From NCBI RefSeq assembly GCF_963966145.1, contig NC_091053.1:12958001-13022000 (forward strand): DNA of 64,000 bases, in the 5' to 3' direction. The notes under the pieces were generated by a model that saw only the letters and a list, made by a program, of their open reading frames with translations, searched no databases and was not told the DNA's origin. This DNA is from Tenebrio molitor. Its lineage: Eukaryota > Arthropoda > Insecta > Coleoptera > Tenebrionidae. A program made the translations under genes and the position numbers. Positions 10,195-22,650 of this stretch are shown piece by piece; within the stretch, counting starts at the first letter, position 1; every line of letters begins with the position of its first letter.

Positions 10195-10300
10195 GTCCAC
10201 AAGCACTAAGAAGCGACAAGCAGCTCAAAAGCGGCTTCTGTTGAGTTAGGTGCGGAAATAATATGCCGCTTCATGTACACACCTCCTTGCTAATTAGGAG
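10195..10300 (-). repeat. Right copy of the dispersed inverted repeat (empty site)
   Basis: The reverse complement matches 6616-6669 joined to 6955-7005. It lacks the 285-bp MITE and carries a single TAA at the junction. It lies just outside the Helitron. Confidence 0.65.
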
Positions 10301-10928
10301 TGCACTGTGTGAGTGTAGTAGCCGAGCAAGAACGACTGTCAACGTAGTATTGCTTCCGGAATTTCCCGAGGTGATCCGCTCTAATTGTTGTTCTTTGTTT
10401 TATGTTTTACATGTCTCGGTGTTGAAGTTAATTCAAGAAAGAACAATTTCGGCATAATAGATGATTATTAAAATAACAATAGTGAAGTGAAACCAGAAGT
10501 GAAGAAGAGGCAAGATTTTCATCTGTCTGGTCTCTAAAGGCGGGGTTGCCAAATTTCCACTTTGCCGACTATAGAATATGGCGGCAATGATTTTTTAATC
10601 GGCTGTCGCCTCGATTTTACAATATTCAGCCGCGTCTGTTATTTTCTTCATATCGGCCTTATGACGTTAATAACTATATCACAAAAACTGCTCGAAATGT
10701 TCTCCAAGCAGAGTCAAACTCGTCTCTTCATATTTTCAAAAACATTTATCAAGCACTCAGGTGAAATGGATTGACAACAAATTATCGATAATTTTTTACA
10801 GCATTTATTTGAAGAAAATACCTTATTACTAACAATATTAATTAAATATAAATTGATATCTTGATTATAATTTTAATTTGGCCTAAATTTAAGTTGCCAT
10901 CATTCGGTGAATACTCATATCGAATTGC
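10301..10928. other. No gene recognised
   Basis: No supported reading frame or repeat. Confidence 0.35.
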
Positions 10929-11092
10929 CCTCGTGATTGAGAAATTCCAGATAATTTTGTTAGTGACCCACTCGTGTCTGCTGTTAAATTCCCTCCTGCT
11001 AAGCAGTCGGGAATTTTTACAGCAGCAGACACTCGTGATCACCAACACAAAATTAGTGATTCCCGATTATCGGGAATTTCTCAATCACTAGG
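10929..11092. repeat. Imperfect 164-bp palindrome
   Basis: The left arm (GTGATTGAGAAATTCC...GTGTCTGCTG) and right arm (CAGCAGACAC...GGAATTTCTCAATCAC) are inverted copies of ~65-80 bp with small indels. The centre is CTGCTAAGCAG, and no coding potential is visible. Confidence 0.65.
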
Positions 11093-12131
11093 ACAATTAT
11101 ACCTGATCGTTTGGGATAATCTCCGGGTTTTATTTCGTGCAACACACCAATTTTATAGGGAAACGAATTAATATCCTTCTTCAAAATTTTCTGACATGAC
11201 TCAAATTAACTTGCTGTCTTAAACGCCTTATGGAAGTTGAGGATTGTTCCTCCACAATTTGTTGAACATTTTGCACCATTTCTAGAAATCGAACCAGGGA
11301 CCGACCTGACTTCTTCTTAATGATGGATTCTGATTCCCTAAAATTAGGCATTATAATTTTAATACATTGATAAACTTATCGACAATCAATACCCATCGGA
11401 TTCGGATATCTGGCTTGAAATTCTTTAATGCAAGGAGGTATAAAGTAAGACCAGTCTCCATTTTCTTGTTTCACCCCGTTTCGAAAATAATCTAAGAAAA
11501 ATGCCTTCTTTTCAATAGTAAAATCCATTTTACAACTTATTCTGGGGTAATTATTGCTTACAATTACAATAAACGTCTTTAAACTTTGCCGAAATCGAAG
11601 ACTTGTTTTCTAGGTTAACTTGTCAACAAGAAGGAACCGTTGATTTGAAATGTGACATTTCAACGAAAATTTTTCGTACCAGTGGCGTCGCGTTTGGATA
11701 AAACTGGTAATTTACCTATTCTTACAAATGTAAAATGTTGCTTTTGTTTGTCTTATAAATTGTCTCCATTATCTTATAATAATAATAAAATGCACAATTA
11801 TAATTCCAACATCTAAAATTCATGGGGTATCATTTTTTATGAAGTATTGTTTGAGACCATAAATTGTCTACGCCCATGTTTTTTTTGAACGCTTATTTGC
11901 GTATGATTCTGCTACGATGTGACCGATAATTTGCACCGCCTGCTCTGATTTGGATTTTTTTTGTTCAGTTTGTTTTTGTACGACTTACACAATTTAAACA
12001 ATATAATTTTCATTTGGATTTGTTGCGACCAAATTTCACCAAGCATCACCTCAAAACTTAACCTAACTTCTTCCTAAATCACAAATCTACAACGTTACCC
12101 CTCGTAAATTGCGATGGATCTTCGATATGTG
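11093..12131. other. No gene recognised
   Basis: AT-rich, with no supported gene or repeat. Confidence 0.35.
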
Positions 12132-12360
12132 TACAGTCTGAGACACCGAATTTCGGGCATCACTGTCAATATACTGTCAAAAAATGTAAAATAGGCTTTA
12201 CATTATTAACCTCAATGATTGACATGCGATTGATGTGAATAGAAAATAAATTTCAAAATTTGATGTTTGAATGTCACGTTGACAATAAAGAGTGATTTAC
12301 ATCGCAATTTTTTGAAGTGACAGAAAAAATGATGCCCGAAATTCCGTGTCCCTAATTGTA
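12132..12360. mobile_element. MITE with ~30-bp TIRs
   Basis: The ends carry GACACCGAATTTCGGGCAT and, inverted, ATGCCCGAAATTCCGTGTC. The element is ~229 bp and non-coding. Confidence 0.65.
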
Positions 12361-13457
12361 CCAGCTTTAAGCTTCTCGCAGATTAATTTAATTCTTAAAC
12401 AATCGCCTGAAGCAAAGTACTTCATTCTGCACAATCAGTTGACAACTGATTGAGCTGTTTTTACTCTTCAACAACGAAATATTGCGCCATTCTTATTCAC
12501 AGTTAGAGCTTGTTAAAATGATAAAATTGACTCGATACTGTATTCTAAAGAATCATGAGCTATTGTGGCTGTACGATTATTACTATTATTATAAGAATCC
12601 AGTTAAAAATTTTATCAGGAAGTTGTTAGGACTGTGAAATCAACTGTTGCCACTGTACACCGTATTAATAATTGTTATGGAGGTCGAGAAATGTATGTTG
12701 TTATACCAGTACCAACCTAGCCAAAAGGGGAGAAATGTTGATAAACAATTTGTTTTACAAGTTATTGCACCATTTTTATGTGCAAGTCTTCCAGGACGTC
12801 AACAAGTAATAAAATGTTGCGAAAATTACAAAGACTGAATGTCACTCCAGTCCCGTATCAATTTTTATCCAAGGTTTATTACCAAACAAACCAATGCTAG
12901 ATACGGTAATGAAACGTTTAATTATGATTTCCATTTTTAGTTAGTTGAATAAACGTGAAATTTGCAATAAAGAATTGTGCAAATAAAAATGAGAAAAGTT
13001 TAGCTCACAAGGACAAAAAGAAAAATGTTCAGTGTAGCTGCAGGTTGTAAAAACACGTGATGTCGTGGCGCCAGAGCTTTGTAAAAATCAGCAAACAAAT
13101 AATTAAATAAGTAATGGGAAATATCATTTGCAGTCATTAAAATAATGTCTATGAATAAATTTATTTTTGCCTTCCAGCTTAGAAATGTCTTTGGTCGTGC
13201 TGAGACGAGGATATATACACAGTGTTCCCAAAGTATGAATCAAGATCCAAGATTGAATATTTTTCTCTCGTGTGAACCAAAAAGCAGACTGTCGGCCAAT
13301 TTGCAAATCACACAAGTCTGTAAATTGTGTTCTATCGACTCTTTGTTAGTTAACATCATCATTATATTGATGGGAGTTTACTCGAGTCCTTAACAATTAT
13401 CGTACCTCAAAAAAATGTCACATACAGAGTGGACCATCGTATAGCAGGTCCACCCTG
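12361..13457. other. No gene recognised
   Basis: Contains a short palindrome (CAATCAGTTGACAACTGATTG near 12433) but no supported gene. Confidence 0.35.
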
Positions 13458-13512
13458 TACCGGGTGTCCCATCACTTGTGTCCCGTAGGAAAATGACTTT
13501 AAAACTAAATTA

Positions 13513-15130
13513 ACTATCCCACCTCCACCCGGCGGCACGGCAATTTTGCCGGAGTACATACACTATTACGGATATTACTATCAAGTAATAGTGCAGTGCT
13601 TATCAACATAATTACCGGCGTCTCGCCTCCGCATTATGACTTTGTTGTGTATTATGTTCTGTGTCAATGTTAAGGAACTTCCTCACGATGTGACATGAGT
13701 ATAATAATATACCTTTTTGAATTTCAACTACCAATCTATTATCTAAATCCAGAATTTTTAAATTTTTAAAAAGAGATTGCGGTACTATTCCGGTTGCTGA
13801 AATTACAAGTGGTAAAATCGAATTTTTTTCTAAACACCAAAGATTTCTCATAGCAACGGACAGCTCTAAATATTTATTAATTTTTGTGTTATATGTCTGT
13901 GTTATATTATGTGAATTTGGAACAGCTATATCTAAAAGATATGCTTGCTTTTGTTGCTTATTCAAAATTATAATGTCTGGTCTGTTATGCTTAATATGAA
14001 TGTCAGTTAAAATTGTTCTATCAAAATATAACTTGTAACTGTCATTTTCCAAACAACTTTCTGGTGTATAACTATAATGTGGTTGTGTATTCTTTAATAA
14101 ATTGAATTTAACAGCTAAATTCATGTGTATAATTTTAGCGAATATATCGTGTCGTTTTTTATATTCGCTTTGAGCCAAAACGGTGCAAGAAGAAATGATG
14201 TGTTCAATTGTTTCCCCTTCAGTTCCGCAAATCCTACATTTATCAATTATCGATTGTAAACCGCATATGTGTTTTTTATAATTTCTTGTATTTATAACAC
14301 GATCTTGTATTGCAAATATAAAACCCTCCGTCTCAGGGTGAATATTTGATTTCTTAAGCCATGCATGAGGGGCCTGAATATTAACTTCTGGTTGTTCCAG
14401 TTCTTTAAAGTATCTCCCATGTAAAGACTTCTGTTTTATATTTGCTATTGTGTCAGGTATATTTGGCTTAACAATGTCTGAAATTATATTATCACTTAAA
14501 TTTAAAGGTGTGTAGCCTTTATCGGCTGAAACCAAAGCATTGAAAAAGGTGTTATCACGAGCTCTATTGAGGAAATAATTTTTTAGTGAAGCAATTTGAT
14601 TTTTTAGCAGTATTTCTAGATTTGAAAAACCCCTACCACCGTTTTCGCGTGGTAAATTAAATCTTTCAATAGCAGATTTAGGATGGTGTTTACTAAATTT
14701 AGTAAAAAGAACTCTAGTTTTAATGTTTATGTTCTGTAAATTAGTTTTGGACCATTTTATAACACCGAAAGAATAGGTCAGTAATGGCACAGCATATGTA
14801 TTAACTGCTTTAATTAAATTATTACCGTTTAATTTTGATTTTAAAATAGATTTAATTCTTAAATAAAATTGCTTTTCTAAATTTTCTTTTATAATTGAGT
14901 GTTGAATATGATTTGATTGATTAATACCTAAATATTTATAAAATTCTCCTTTATTTAAATTTTTAATGATTTCTCCTTCTTGAGTTATATATTCTAAATG
15001 TTCGTAATGACCGCGACATATTGATTGCACTTTACACTTATCAATACCAAAACTCATCACAATATCATTTGAGAAATTTTCAGTTATTGTTAGTAAAGAT
15101 AAAATGTGATTCTTTTTTGATGCATAAAGT
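13513..15130 (-). mobile_element. 5'-truncated LINE with restriction-like endonuclease, R4/Dong-like
   Basis: The 3' end is ...GGAGGTGGGATA with no poly(A), identical in the second copy that ends at 28980. The 5' end breaks off just after the RT catalytic motif. The right arm of the surrounding element shows the uninterrupted target, so the insertion replaced about two bases and left no clear target duplication. The 3' UTR has a CGGCAATTTTGCCG hairpin. Confidence 0.75.
13612..15128 (-). pseudogene. RLE-type LINE polymerase, C-terminal two thirds
   Basis: The open frame continues upstream of the first ATG (15060) to the junction and there reads LYASKKNHILSLL, the part that normally follows the YxDD catalytic loop, so RT motifs A-C are missing. 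Downstream are the RT thumb region (YKYLGI), a zinc knuckle CRICGTEGETIEHIISSC (C275, C278, H287, C292 counted from the first ATG) and an RLE domain with RPD (360-362) and LLDIAVP (Asp 377). This zinc knuckle plus PD...D nuclease is the RLE of R2/R4/CRE-type LINEs. Choosing R4/Dong is inference, supported by the (AAT)n context of the second copy. Without its catalytic loop this copy cannot reverse transcribe. Confidence 0.75.
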
Positions 15131-15860
15131 TTTATATGAAGGTATTATAGATGCATAAATACTGTTCACCCCCACAAAAATTGGGTATTACTTTTTTGTT
15201 AAAATTAATTACCTAGGTACAGCAGGCAAAAAACTATCACTTTAAAAATTAAATTTTGTTCAATGCAGTTCAAATTTAGTATACGTTTTGAAAAAATGGT
15301 AGAGCAATAAAATCCGTGATTAGAATTTAATTAAAATGTTTTGATGTAAAGATATTTGGTTAAATTAATTTGGACCGTTCTACTTTATGAAAATTTATTG
15401 GAGACGAAGATTTATGAGGGGTTGCAGTGTGTTTGACGCCGTAACACAGGCAGGTACCGCTGGAACCCTCTTGAATGGTCTTCGTACCATAAATTGCGGA
15501 CAAGAATAATACCCACAAACTTAACTTTGTCTTCCATAAATTTTTATAAAGTAGAAGGACCCAAATTGAATTAACCAAATATCTTTACATCAAAACATTT
15601 TAATTAAATTCTAATTACGGATTTTATTTCTCTATAACTATTTCATAACGTATACTAAATTTGAACTGCATCGAACAAAATTTAATTTTTAAAGTGATAG
15701 TTTTTTGCTTGCTGTACCTAGGTAATTAATTTTAACAAAAAAGTAATACCCAATTTTTGTGGCGGTGAACAGTATTTATGCATCTATAATACCTTCATAT
15801 AAATATAATTTAGTTTTGAAGTCATTTTCCTACGGGACACAAGTGATGGGACACCCGGTA

Positions 15861-16694
15861 CATAGAGTGTGTTCGTAAAAATCGGAATAAATTCGATAAA
15901 ATTGTAAGTATTAATCTCTGAGAAAAATCCTCGAAGAAGTCAACTTTATTTTTAAAAAGTGCACAGTCTTCAATAGTTTACTTATGTTGACAGCTTTTCA
16001 TTTCCTAATTATGACGTCATTAATATTTTTTTAACTAAAAACCCCCACTTTTTTCTTCTCTTTCTGATAGACCTTCGTACTAGCTAAACGACGAATGAAA
16101 AAAATTGATGCCTTACATAACAATTTTTTGAGAAAATGTCACTGTCACTTTGTTTTACATTATTTAACATAAACAAAACGTGAAAATGTCGTGTTACACG
16201 ATTGAAGAAAATGTGAAAATAAGAATTGGGGACATCTTGCCACACAAGTGTTTGATAATATTCGAGACAGTCCACAAAACTTGTAAGAAGTGATAAATCG
16301 AATACGTAAAGCTTTAATGAAATTACTGTTAGACAATTGCAAAATGTAAAAATAAATTTTCGAGATCCATTAATTTACTCTTTAGCGGCTTTTGGCAAAC
16401 AGTTTGAACATTTAAAATATAAAATATCTATGTATACCGGGTGTTATGGAAGTCCACGTAATAAATTTAATCACCAATTGAACTATTTCAAATATTTTTT
16501 TTACATATTGATCTTTTTTTAATCGAATATATTTTTCACATTTTTCTTACCCATAATTTGACACTTCGCTCATGGAGCAATCATCAATTGAAACGAAAGA
16601 GTGAGTGAAAATGTTTTTTAATGTTGTATTTTGATCCTCTTCGTCATAAATTCTCTAACTAAAAATTAATAAACAGTTTTTGGTGTGTAGAATA
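15861..16694. other. No gene recognised
   Basis: Holds a single TACCGGGTGTTATGG end near 16436 that resembles TIR ends elsewhere in the window, but no partner was found. Confidence 0.35.
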
Positions 16695-16925
16695 TATTGG
16701 GTGACTCAAAATGATTGTGGATAAGTATGACAACTACGTACGAAAATTTATGTGGCAACTGCGTGAATAGGGTAGAGTTGACACTTCTTTGACAGATCAT
16801 AGTCGCACAATTTTTAAAATTGTCAACTCAACGTGCAATGTTATAAACAAAATCAAATGCACGCATATGAAATGTCATCCAAATGTCAACTCTACCCTAC
16901 TCACACAGTTGCCACATAAATTTTC
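16695..16925. mobile_element. MITE, copy 1 (right end lost)
   Basis: Same family as 18757-19034: TATTGGGTGACTCAAAAT at the left end and the pair TATGTGGCAACT / AGTTGCCACATA inside. The last ~45 bp of the right TIR are replaced by other sequence. Confidence 0.75.
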
Positions 16926-17079
16926 TACAAATTTTAATTTGCAGCTAGAGGTTGTTTTTGTAAGAAGTACATAGGGGGAGCCAACAACCTGCGCGAAGCT
17001 GACGTCATAGTTATGGGCAGTGGCGTAACCAAATTATTTCAGTAGTGTTTTTAATTTAATAAAGTTAATACTGTTAATG

Positions 17080-17193
17080 GTACCGAGCGATCATTTAAAA
17101 AATAAATCGAGTTTGCTTTGGAGCCTATGCTATAGCATGGGTTGCCATAGGTAACACGCCGACTCGATTTATTTTTTAATTGATCGCACCGTA
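17080..17193. mobile_element. 114-bp MITE, complete copy
   Basis: TIRs start TACCGAGCGATCATTTAA and TACGGTGCGATCAATTAA. The centre holds GGCAACCCATGC in inverted sense and GCTATAGC. A deleted derivative lies at 46891-46972. Confidence 0.7.
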
Positions 17194-17321
17194 TATTATG
17201 ATACAAGTTTATAACAAAGCCTTTAAAGCACGCGCGACGAGTTTAAGAGCACGACGCATAGCGGAGTGCTTTTAACGTCGCAAGTGCTTTAAAGGCCCTT
17301 ATGAACGTGTATCATACGCTA
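17189..17321. repeat. Long palindrome A (core-sharing family)
   Basis: Arms ATGATACAAG...CTTTAAAGCAC and GTGCTTTAAAG...GTGTATCAT surround the core AGCACGACGCATAGCGGAGTG. See the other palindromes at 22651, 27551, 45002, 45587, 47389, 53822, 54785 and 57280. Confidence 0.7.
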
Positions 17322-17332
17322 TTTTTTATATG

Positions 17333-17545
17333 TACAGTCGATGGACAAATAAAACTGGGACAAAAATGACAATCACATATGTCAAAATTTACAAATTTGC
17401 ATCGTTTAACTACGGCTTTATCACAAATAGGTTAACTTTGGTATGACATATTATATAGATACTGACAAATATATTGACAATTCAATGGTCTGATTTACAT
17501 AGATGAAATTTTAAGTGTCCCAGTTTTATTTGTCCACCGACCGTA
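17333..17545. mobile_element. Mariner-like MITE (TACRGTCG ends)
   Basis: TIRs of ~30 bp: TACAGTCGATGGACAAATAA and TACGGTCGGTGGACAAATAA, followed by AACTGGGACA. It is 213 bp and non-coding. Confidence 0.75.
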
Positions 17546-18756
17546 CCTGCACTACAATCTGAAAATTATAACAAAAAAAGTACTACATTGAAATATCTTT
17601 TCCGAAGTAATCTGTGTCATTAATTGTTGATATAGAAATGTTCAATTGTTGTTGTTTCGTTGCTATCATAAATTGTGTATATGAGTAAATGTCTATTTAT
17701 CATTGTTCAAAATGTGGGTTAGTTTGTTGTTACCTAAGCAACCCTTAAAGCTTTAGTGTTTTAAAGGCCCTTTTTCCCACGCATTTTAGTGTCAAAAACA
17801 GGGCGTATGATTCAGGTATAATAAAAAATAAATTGTAGTACTATTGCGATCATTAAATTTTGGACGTCATTTTTCTGCCACAACTGCAGTTTTTATCGTT
17901 TATTTCAACACAACACCACTGAATGCACGAACAGCTGATTGATTTAGCATAGTGGGGCACGAGCGAACCAAGGTGGCTTACTGCGCAACTATGTGGTGCG
18001 TACTTCTTACAAAAACAACCTCCACCTGTATATGTCAAGAGATGGCTCTGTAAGCTGAAAGCTACCACAGCTACAAATGCACTTTGTGTACAAATAGTGG
18101 AGGCATCTAGAGTTTCATTTGTCCTCAGTAGGGTCACAACTGATCTACTGTAGCGAATGACGACTTTTGGATATGATCATGTGATTAATATCCGCTTATC
18201 TACTGTCCAATCGCAACGGCAGTAGATAAATGACTGACGCTACAACTTGAGTAATTTGACTGAGGATCACATTTTTGACAAATTAAAAAATAATCATTTT
18301 CTGAGATGTTTTTTATTCTTATTATTTCTTATTGATCAACACAACATTCAAAATAAACTTGACGTCAACGTCAACTGATCAACTCAAATTGTTATAAGTG
18401 GATCAAAATTTTAATTAAATTAAATTAATGGTTGCCCTTGTCATTTCTTCTTGTGAAAAATGTTTCCACCGCTTGTTAAACTAAAGTTGTGTTTAGTCTC
18501 CGGTGGTTTCTTTCCTTTTTATAAACTGTCATAATAAATTTTCTTAGATGCGTTCGCCTCTATGGAAATCTTACACGCCATCTACGGCGTGGTCAAGAAT
18601 GACTGAATCTGTTGGTAACAATGAAAATTTGAATGATTTTGGTACCACTGTAATCTAAACGCATTTCCGGTTTTTAGCTTTGACAGTGTTGACACGCAAA
18701 TTTGAAATTTACCATCAAAGGTTCCTTTTTGTGATAGTTTATTTATTAATAGTACC
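17546..18756. other. No gene recognised
   Basis: Contains a weak inverted repeat near 18119-18265 (CAGTAGGGTCAC and GATCTACTGTAG-type segments) but no supported gene. Confidence 0.35.
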
Positions 18757-19034
18757 TATTGGGTGATTCAAAATGATTGGGGATAAGTATGGCAACTATG
18801 CACGAAAATATATGTGGCAACTCTGTAGGTAGGATAGAGTTGACATTTCTTTGACAGTTCATCGTCGTGCAATTTTGAAAAATGTCAAGTCAATGTGCAA
18901 TGGTATCAAAAAAATCAAATGCACGCATAAGAAATGTCATACAAATATCAACTATACCTCACCCACACAGTTGCCACATAAATTTTCGTACATAGTTGCC
19001 ATACTTATCCATAATCATTTTGAATCACCCAATA
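18757..19034. mobile_element. MITE, copy 2 (complete)
   Basis: 278 bp from TATTGGGTGATTCAAAAT to its complement. The TIRs are >70 bp with few mismatches and include GGATAAGTATGGCAACTAT. It matches 16695-16925 in direct orientation. Confidence 0.8.
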
Positions 19035-20000
19035 GTTTATTTAACGAGTTCGTGTGTAAATTAGACTATAAAGAGCCCAATTTACGACATAACCTTTTTT
19101 TATATGTCGTGTCAAGTAAATCATCCGGTCAGTGCCAATTACGAGACAAAAAAACACCAATATTTTTCAATTGTTTAGATTACCAACTGTTGTCGTAACA
19201 TCAATTAACAGATATTTTTGAAAATAAGAAAATCAGAGTGAGAAGATGTTTAGACCAAAATGGAGGACATTTCGAGCCATTTCTTCAATTTTTATTGTAA
19301 TTTTTTTTTTAACAAAGTCATGTTATTTACCTTCTTCTTAAGTGTATAATAAATATCGAGCCTTCAAATAAATATATATTTATAGTAGGCGTAGGCGACA
19401 TTCTAATTCTGTTTACAGGGTAAAGTAATTTTTGTAGGTAACCAATTATTCTCCGGAGTTACACAGCTTACATAGTAAGCTTTTTCCCAATTTCATATTG
19501 TCATATTCCGTGAAGGGGGAATAGGAAGAATGCACTACTAAAATAAAAAATATTTTCTAACTTAATTTCGTTAAAATGTCAGACGTTTCTTGTGACATTT
19601 TCTACGCTGGAAAAATGTTGCAAACAATTGAATTTCCATAGGTTGCTCTAAATATAAATTTATTTGAAGGCCCGTTACGTAATTTATTGAGTGTTGAGAC
19701 CTATCAATAATCAATTTCATTATTTTATTTTTATTTAATTTTCTTTGTACGGGACCAATTTTGTCAAGCTAAGCAATAGGCAACCAGCAAAAACCAGTAA
19801 AACGCCTACTATCTGTTTTACTACACTGACAAAAGTTTTGTTTTTATATTTTAGTTTAGTGTGTATAATCATTCGTTGCAACAAGAAATTTTGTTTAATA
19901 TTTTGTTATTTCGCAACCTTTTCAACAAGATTTACTACTTTTGATCAGATTCGCAAATCTAATAAATCAATGAAATGTTACACATTTTGTCCATTCTGCA
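19035..20000. other. No gene recognised
   Basis: AT-rich, without supported features. Confidence 0.35.
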
Positions 20001-20478
20001 ATACAGGCTGTCTCAAAATTAGCGAATTCCGAATTCGGAGCGTTGTAGGGGATCCCTTCAGTAGTATGGAAATTTAAAAAAAATCGGGACTCCCCCCACA
20101 AAGATACATTGATCTGAAGGTGCACTCTTTGAAGTGCGTTTTCTTCAAATACAGGCTGAAAAGCTCAGTGTTTATTGTTATTTATGGTGTAGATGACTGT
20201 GGAAAATAATAACGTAACAATTTTTTGAAGAATACCTTTATTATGGAGTAAAAAAATCTTAGATTTTTGTATTTTTTTTTTTTAATGGAACGGCAACGTA
20301 GCTAGAATAGTATTTTGTCACTGTGGATATGAAGGCTGCTATGCATTGAACAAAATTAAAGTGCTTATATCTTCTTCAATTAGAGCGAATTTTTTTTCTA
20401 AGTATTTTTCAAGCTCCACTGGGTCCTTCCCTACCACGCTCTGAATTGGGAATTCGCGAATTTTGAGACACCCTGTAT
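20001..20478. mobile_element. MITE with ACAGGSTGTCTC ends
   Basis: 478 bp. TIRs of ~42 bp read ATACAGGCTGTCTCAAAATT and ATACAGGGTGTCTCAAAATT, each continuing with GCGAATTCC. Non-coding. Confidence 0.75.
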
Positions 20479-20711
20479 AATAACGATTTACCATTTTCAC
20501 TACAAAAATCTTCAATAAGTATAATTTATAGTTTGTTGTAATGAATGATATTCCCCAAATTTACAAATTTTAGATCTTGACAGAGTTTTTTGGTTCTGTA
20601 AAATTCTGCAAATGTGACTTATGTGATTTACACGTTAGGCTGCCGAGATATATGTTGTAAACAGTTATTACTCTTAATATTATTATTATTACTATTGCTG
20701 CTGCCCTATTA

Positions 20712-20790
20712 AAAATGTTGTTACACAGTCTAGGACTGGTTTACAAATCTATCAGGGGCGTGATGACCAACTCAATAGACCGGGACCAAT
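20712..20790 (+). repeat. Dispersed repeat, copy 1
   Basis: About 78 bp around GGTTTACAAATCTATCAG and AATAGACCGGGACCAAT is repeated in inverted orientation at 33944-34024 with ~95% identity by eye. Confidence 0.7.
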
Positions 20791-22268
20791 AATACGATCT
20801 AAGCTTTGGTAGCCCCCTAAAGGACATTTTGTCGTTTTGGTGCAATCAGTCACGTGTTGTGGTAGTACCAAATATAGCGTAGGTATGTCCAAGTAAAAAA
20901 TGACGCCATTTCCGGCAGTACCGAACTGATAAGCATCTGTACGTGCGGGAACTCGTCCAGAAGAAGAAGAAATAAATGGTTCCCGTTTGTAAAAAGAGAA
21001 AAAAAGGAGACACAAAATTATGGTACCCACTCACCAAAACTTTCTAGACGGTATTTATAAGTCGCACTTTTAAACGATAAATTACAAAGTGGGCACACGT
21101 TCTCATGACATGAAAAGCCTCGGTGATATAATGCAGATGCATCACATTAAGGTACTGCAAAAATCGTTAATAATTGCACGGATGGCGCGTTTGTGAGAAT
21201 CGTGTGGTTCTATCAGTGTAAGCTCTGTTCTCTGTAGGAGGTCCACATCCGACGGGGTGTCGTTCGAAAGACGAAGTACTGTATGACCGCGGTCACATCG
21301 TTCTCATCATCGGAAACTATGCATTATCTTAGGCTTGACAACAACAAATCATCCGCTGGAAGAAGAAAAGGAAGATAATGTTTACCGGGTGTTGAGGGAC
21401 CCAAACAATCAAAGAAAACACAGCTTTTGCCAAAAGCGGTAGGTACTGATGACGGTACTAGATTTTTTCTTCATTTTTTTGGTACTACTGGACTAACAAT
21501 ACATGACGTAAGATCCCTCCAAGTGCTTTTGCGGCTCACGACTACTACGTGCACTGCTGGTGCATGTTGCATTCCACGTGTCCACCGTTTCCTAGAGCAG
21601 ACTGGATCCACGATTCTAAGCCACCGATAAAAATGAACATACTGGAACATAACGGAACGCGACTTGGCACTGGTTAATACATGCGCGTTAAAATTTTATG
21701 GGGGCAAAAAAACAAACCAACTGCCTTGACCCAAGTGCACCGGGTGCATCGATTTGCGGCGGAGATCGTGAAAACGTTTGACTGGAATGAGACATTTTTC
21801 GGGGAGTGAAGTTTGTGGCGTGGGTGCGCTCGGAAAGAGAAAGTGAGACCGTTTCTTCTGGGTGGATGGGACGAGAGGGAGCTTTGTGGAGCGGCGACGT
21901 TGGGCTTCGTTTAAATTAATTAGCGGCATAATCCATCTGTCAGTGTTTGCTTCCTCTTAAATTTTTCATGTCGAAATGCGCGGACTAGTCGACTAATGAA
22001 CGTGAAACGAGAAACGAGAGGGAACAAGTGCATTCCGGCGAGACAGACAAGATGACAAGGAATTAATTATACATTTCAGTTTAGTAAAATGTGGATTGTG
22101 TAATGAAATATTAATTTTTTGTTGGTTTTATTCACTTGGAGTGTTGTTTTATCTATGTGCAACATGATAAATGTCAATGTCATGAAGATTGCGTGTGAAC
22201 TGCAGCGCCAACGGCTGAAGAGTGAACTAATCATATTTTAATCTCAACATCTAATAATGTCTAATGTT
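20791..22268. other. Less AT-rich stretch, no gene recognised
   Basis: Composition between ~21200 and 22060 is less AT-rich than the surroundings, which could mark a host regulatory or transcribed region, but no reading frame shows a recognisable product. Confidence 0.3.
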
Positions 22269-22271
22269 TAA

Positions 22272-22408
22272 GGGCCGGTTGCACCAACGTGAGTTAAATT
22301 TAACTATAGATTAAAATATTCGAAAACATTGTTATAACAATAGGTAACTAAAGTAACGAAACATTTTAACCTACAGTTAACTTTAACTGGCGTTGGTGCA
22401 ACCGGCCC
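22272..22408. mobile_element. 137-bp Harbinger-like MITE, copy 1
   Basis: TIRs GGGCCGGTTGCACCAACG and complement, flanked by TAA (22269-22271, 22409-22411). AGTTAAA / TTTAACT palindromes lie inside. A second copy is at 53480-53620. Confidence 0.8.
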
Positions 22409-22468
22409 TAAGACAATTATGTTATTTTTAAATGTATGATTGTTAAAGATGTTTGTTTTATAAGATAG

Positions 22469-22530
22469 TACAGTTGGTTGGAGAAAAAAAAACGGGAACT
22501 GTCAGAATAAAATTGACACATTTTTACAAT
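22469..22530 (+). repeat. Solo TIR-like segment, copy 1
   Basis: TACAGTTGGTT...GGGAACTGTCAGAAT...ATTGACACATTT recurs in direct orientation at 25712-25770. No second end was found near either copy. Confidence 0.55.
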
Positions 22531-22650
22531 TTTTACAGCGGGAAACCTTCTTACGAGAAATAGGTTATAATTATGGTCAAAATTCAGGGATATTTTTAAA
22601 ATAAATAGTATATTATGTTATGAGGAGCAAAATAGTTATTTGTATATTAA

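Larger units (their letters stand above)
13458..15860. mobile_element. Long-TIR (fold-back-like) element split by an RLE LINE
   Basis: The outer ends are TACCGGGTGTCCCATCAC and its complement, flanked by TA. The right arm (about 15480-15860) is one continuous inverted copy of the left arm, which is in two pieces (13458-13512 and 15131-15412). Joining them gives arms of ~340 bp with a short spacer, so the original element was ~785 bp before the insertion of 13513-15130. TA flanks and the CCGGGTG ends suggest a Tc1/mariner-type non-autonomous element (inference). Confidence 0.8.
16946..18023. repeat. Pair of 23-bp inverted repeats spanning ~1.1 kb
   Basis: AGGTTGTTTTTGTAAGAAGT at 16948 onward and its complement ending at 18021 match perfectly over ~22 bp. 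Between them lie a MITE, a palindrome and a mariner-like MITE. They may be the ends of an old element or the product of rearrangement. Confidence 0.5.

Noticed and set aside
21696..21929. 77-codon minus-strand frame, basic and Pro-rich
   Set aside because: No family pattern, and composition alone is not enough to call a gene.
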